A stretch of DNA of 64,000 bases from Chryseobacterium jejuense (GTDB taxonomy: Bacteria > Bacteroidota > Bacteroidia > Flavobacteriales > Weeksellaceae), in contig NZ_JAGIPR010000001.1 in assembly GCF_017877355.1 (NCBI RefSeq), positions 682,001 to 746,000 of the forward strand. The letters run 5' to 3'. Every line of letters starts with the position of its first letter. The first letter of the stretch is position 1. A program made the translations under genes and the position numbers. Positions 62,681 to 64,000 of the stretch are shown piece after piece. The notes beneath the pieces are model-generated. The model had not been told where the DNA came from. It saw only the letters and a program-made list of their open reading frames with translations, and made no database searches.

Positions 62681-64000
62681 TTATTTCATTAGCAATTTAT
62701 ATTTTAAGTGAGCATCATAGTCTTCCGGCTCTTTTTCAAGGTATAACTTTAGATATTCAATCGCTTGTTTTTTTTGACCTGAAACCCTATACGCCTCACT
62801 TATATAATAATAGCCATAGGTTGAGTTTGGGAAAAAGTGATTATTTAACTTAAATAGATCTATTGCCTGATTAGCCTTTTTTTCGAACAATAGCTTACAA
62901 CCATATCTTTCAATGAGATTTTCTCTTAATGAATATTTCTTTGAATTCAATTCTACTTCCTTAATGCCGGCTTCATAACCTTTATCGCATACGGTCTTGA
63001 TGATATCTTTAGTGTAAAAAAAATTGTCAATGGATGGTACTGAACCTGCTAATTGTTTTTTAATCAGATTACTCGCTTCCCAATAATTTTCGACTTCTCC
63101 ATTGGTTAGAATTACAACAGTGTAGCCCAAATCTGGATAAATCATTATTTCACAGGCAATACCATCGTGTCCGCCGGTATGTCCAATAATTCGGTGTCCG
63201 TTGATTATATTTTCTTCAAACCCATAGCCATACATTCCTTCTCTATACTTCACTTTACCTGATGTACAAAGAGTTACAGACTCTTTACTTAATAAAATAT
63301 TATATTGTAAAGCATTGGCAAAACTCAACAAATCATCAGCTGTTGAATAGCCACCACCAGCAGGAGTTCCTTTTGCTAAATTTGAGAAAATATTATTTTT
63401 CCATTGCCCCGGTTCTTCCAATGACATTGTATAGCCGGTCGCCAAATTTGGAATCGCATTATCCAATTCGTAAACATCAGTATTGGTCATTTTTGCAGGT
63501 TTGTATATGTGTTCTTTTACGAAATCAAAATAATTTTGACCCGACACCTTTTCAATAATCAATCCTAAAACCATATATCCGAAATTGCTGTACAGGAAGT
63601 CACTGCCTGGAACAAAGGCCAGTTTTTTATCTGCAAACAATGGAAGATAATCAGAAACTGTTTTGAAGTTTACTTTTGCAAGTTTGTTGTATTCCTCCCA
63701 AAAACTGGACATTCCTGAAGTGTGCGTCAATAATTGATGGATGGTAACGGAGTCGGCAACACTTTTATTAGGATAATCTGTAAGATATTGGCCTACTTTA
63801 TCCTGAAACGAAATTTTCCCAGATTCCACCAATTGCATAATGGCTATTGCCGTGAACATCTTATTGATAGAAGCTAAGTTGAACTTCGTGTCCGGTTTAT
63901 TTTTAACACAGTCCGGCAAATTGGCAAAACCAAAGGCTTCTCTGTAGATTGGTTTGCCATCTTTTGCAATAAGAACAACCCCGCTTAAGTTGTTCTCATT
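62681..64000 (-). CDS. Serine hydrolase of the beta-lactamase/DD-peptidase class C type with C-terminal TPR (cut by window edge)
   Basis: The frame stays open to the right edge, so the N-terminus is missing. Visible class C motifs are ASINKMFT (S-x-x-K), LYSNFGYMVLGLI (YxN) and GHTGGHDG (in place of KTG). The fold continues with GYTVVILTNGE. The C-terminal part (LFEKKANQAIDLFKLNNHFF, YYISEAYRVSGQKKQAIEYL) carries TPR-like helices, a combination found in Bacteroidota. Its substrate is unknown; it is unlikely to act on antibiotics. Confidence 0.88.
   Translation of the reverse strand, partial: NENNLSGVVLIAKDGKPIYREAFGFANLPDCVKNKPDTKFNLASINKMFTAIAIMQLVESGKISFQDKVGQYLTDYPNKSVADSVTIHQLLTHTSGMSSFWEEYNKLAKVNFKTVSDYLPLFADKKLAFVPGSDFLYSNFGYMVLGLIIEKVSGQNYFDFVKEHIYKPAKMTNTDVYELDNAIPNLATGYTMSLEEPGQWKNNIFSNLAKGTPAGGGYSTADDLLSFANALQYNILLSKESVTLCTSGKVKYREGMYGYGFEENIINGHRIIGHTGGHDGIACEIMIYPDLGYTVVILTNGEVENYWEASNLIKKQLAGSVPSIDNFFYTKDIIKTVCDKGYEAGIKEVELNSKKYSLRENLIERYGCKLLFEKKANQAIDLFKLNNHFFPNSTYGYYYISEAYRVSGQKKQAIEYLKLYLEKEPEDYDAHLKYKLLMK

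Noticed and set aside
1..64000. tRNA or rRNA genes
   Set aside because: I saw no cloverleaf-like or rRNA-like segments in the intergenic regions; a dedicated tRNA search would settle it.

Overview
The window looks like chromosomal DNA of a Chryseobacterium, most probably C. indologenes or a close relative. It is AT-rich, lacks strong Shine-Dalgarno sites, and has Bacteroidota-type promoter elements (TTG, about 20 bp, TAnnTTTG). It carries TonB-dependent receptors, a T9SS-type C-terminal sorting domain, a Bacteroidota subtype-iii T6SS baseplate trio and the Bacteroidota-type primary sigma factor. The species hint comes from a class B1 metallo-beta-lactamase (37860-38579) that matches my memory of the IND family closely. 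I saw no tRNA, rRNA or CRISPR array.

Layout: 1-6700 holds a TPR protein cut by the left edge, a secreted unknown, a beta-helix-like protein overlapping a TPR protein, a Crp/Fnr regulator and an F420-reductase-like oxidoreductase. 6732-10079 (minus strand) holds an EamA transporter, an alpha-oxoamine synthase and a cysteine-synthase-like enzyme; the last two together suggest sulfonolipid (capnine/sulfobacin) synthesis. 10302-17405 holds a DUF2723 membrane protein, a GT-C-like membrane protein, DUF1697 and kdsA. 17449-23714 holds a TonB receptor and a copper-handling cluster (HYC_CC_PP, DUF3347, and a multicopper oxidase fused to a CopB-like barrel). 23945-30764 (minus) is housekeeping: S9 peptidase, FAD monooxygenase, GNAT, lipoprotein, sigma factor and S1/P1 nuclease.

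31199-34994 is accessory: tssG-tssN-tssK without the rest of a T6SS, followed by a 5'-truncated IS1182-type transposase. 35396-46625 holds secreted and surface proteins (OM barrel, S41 peptidase, IND lactamase, T9SS metalloprotease, glycosidase-like protein) plus a DtxR-type regulator, an aldolase-like enzyme and a phosphotransferase-like protein. 46813-49547 (minus) is an ArsR/SRPBCC/YdeI/DoxX/DUF4256 set whose promoter carries twin palindromes.

The most interesting part is 49731-56717. It is a tight three-gene operon of (1) a protein with both a MORC/MutL-like N-terminal GHKL domain and a histidine-kinase-like C-terminal GHKL domain, (2) a 761-residue protein with a possible split receiver-like N-terminus, and (3) a C5 DNA methyltransferase. 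An XRE regulator and a SymE-like toxin, divergently oriented, follow it. It looks like a horizontally acquired, kinase-controlled modification or defence system.

The right end (56995-64000) holds a membrane protein, a YdcF protein, a VOC protein, two acidic immunity-like proteins, an S41 peptidase and a serine hydrolase cut by the right edge. Intergenic regions carry several dispersed repeat families: hairpin elements, inverted-terminal elements and short tandem repeats.
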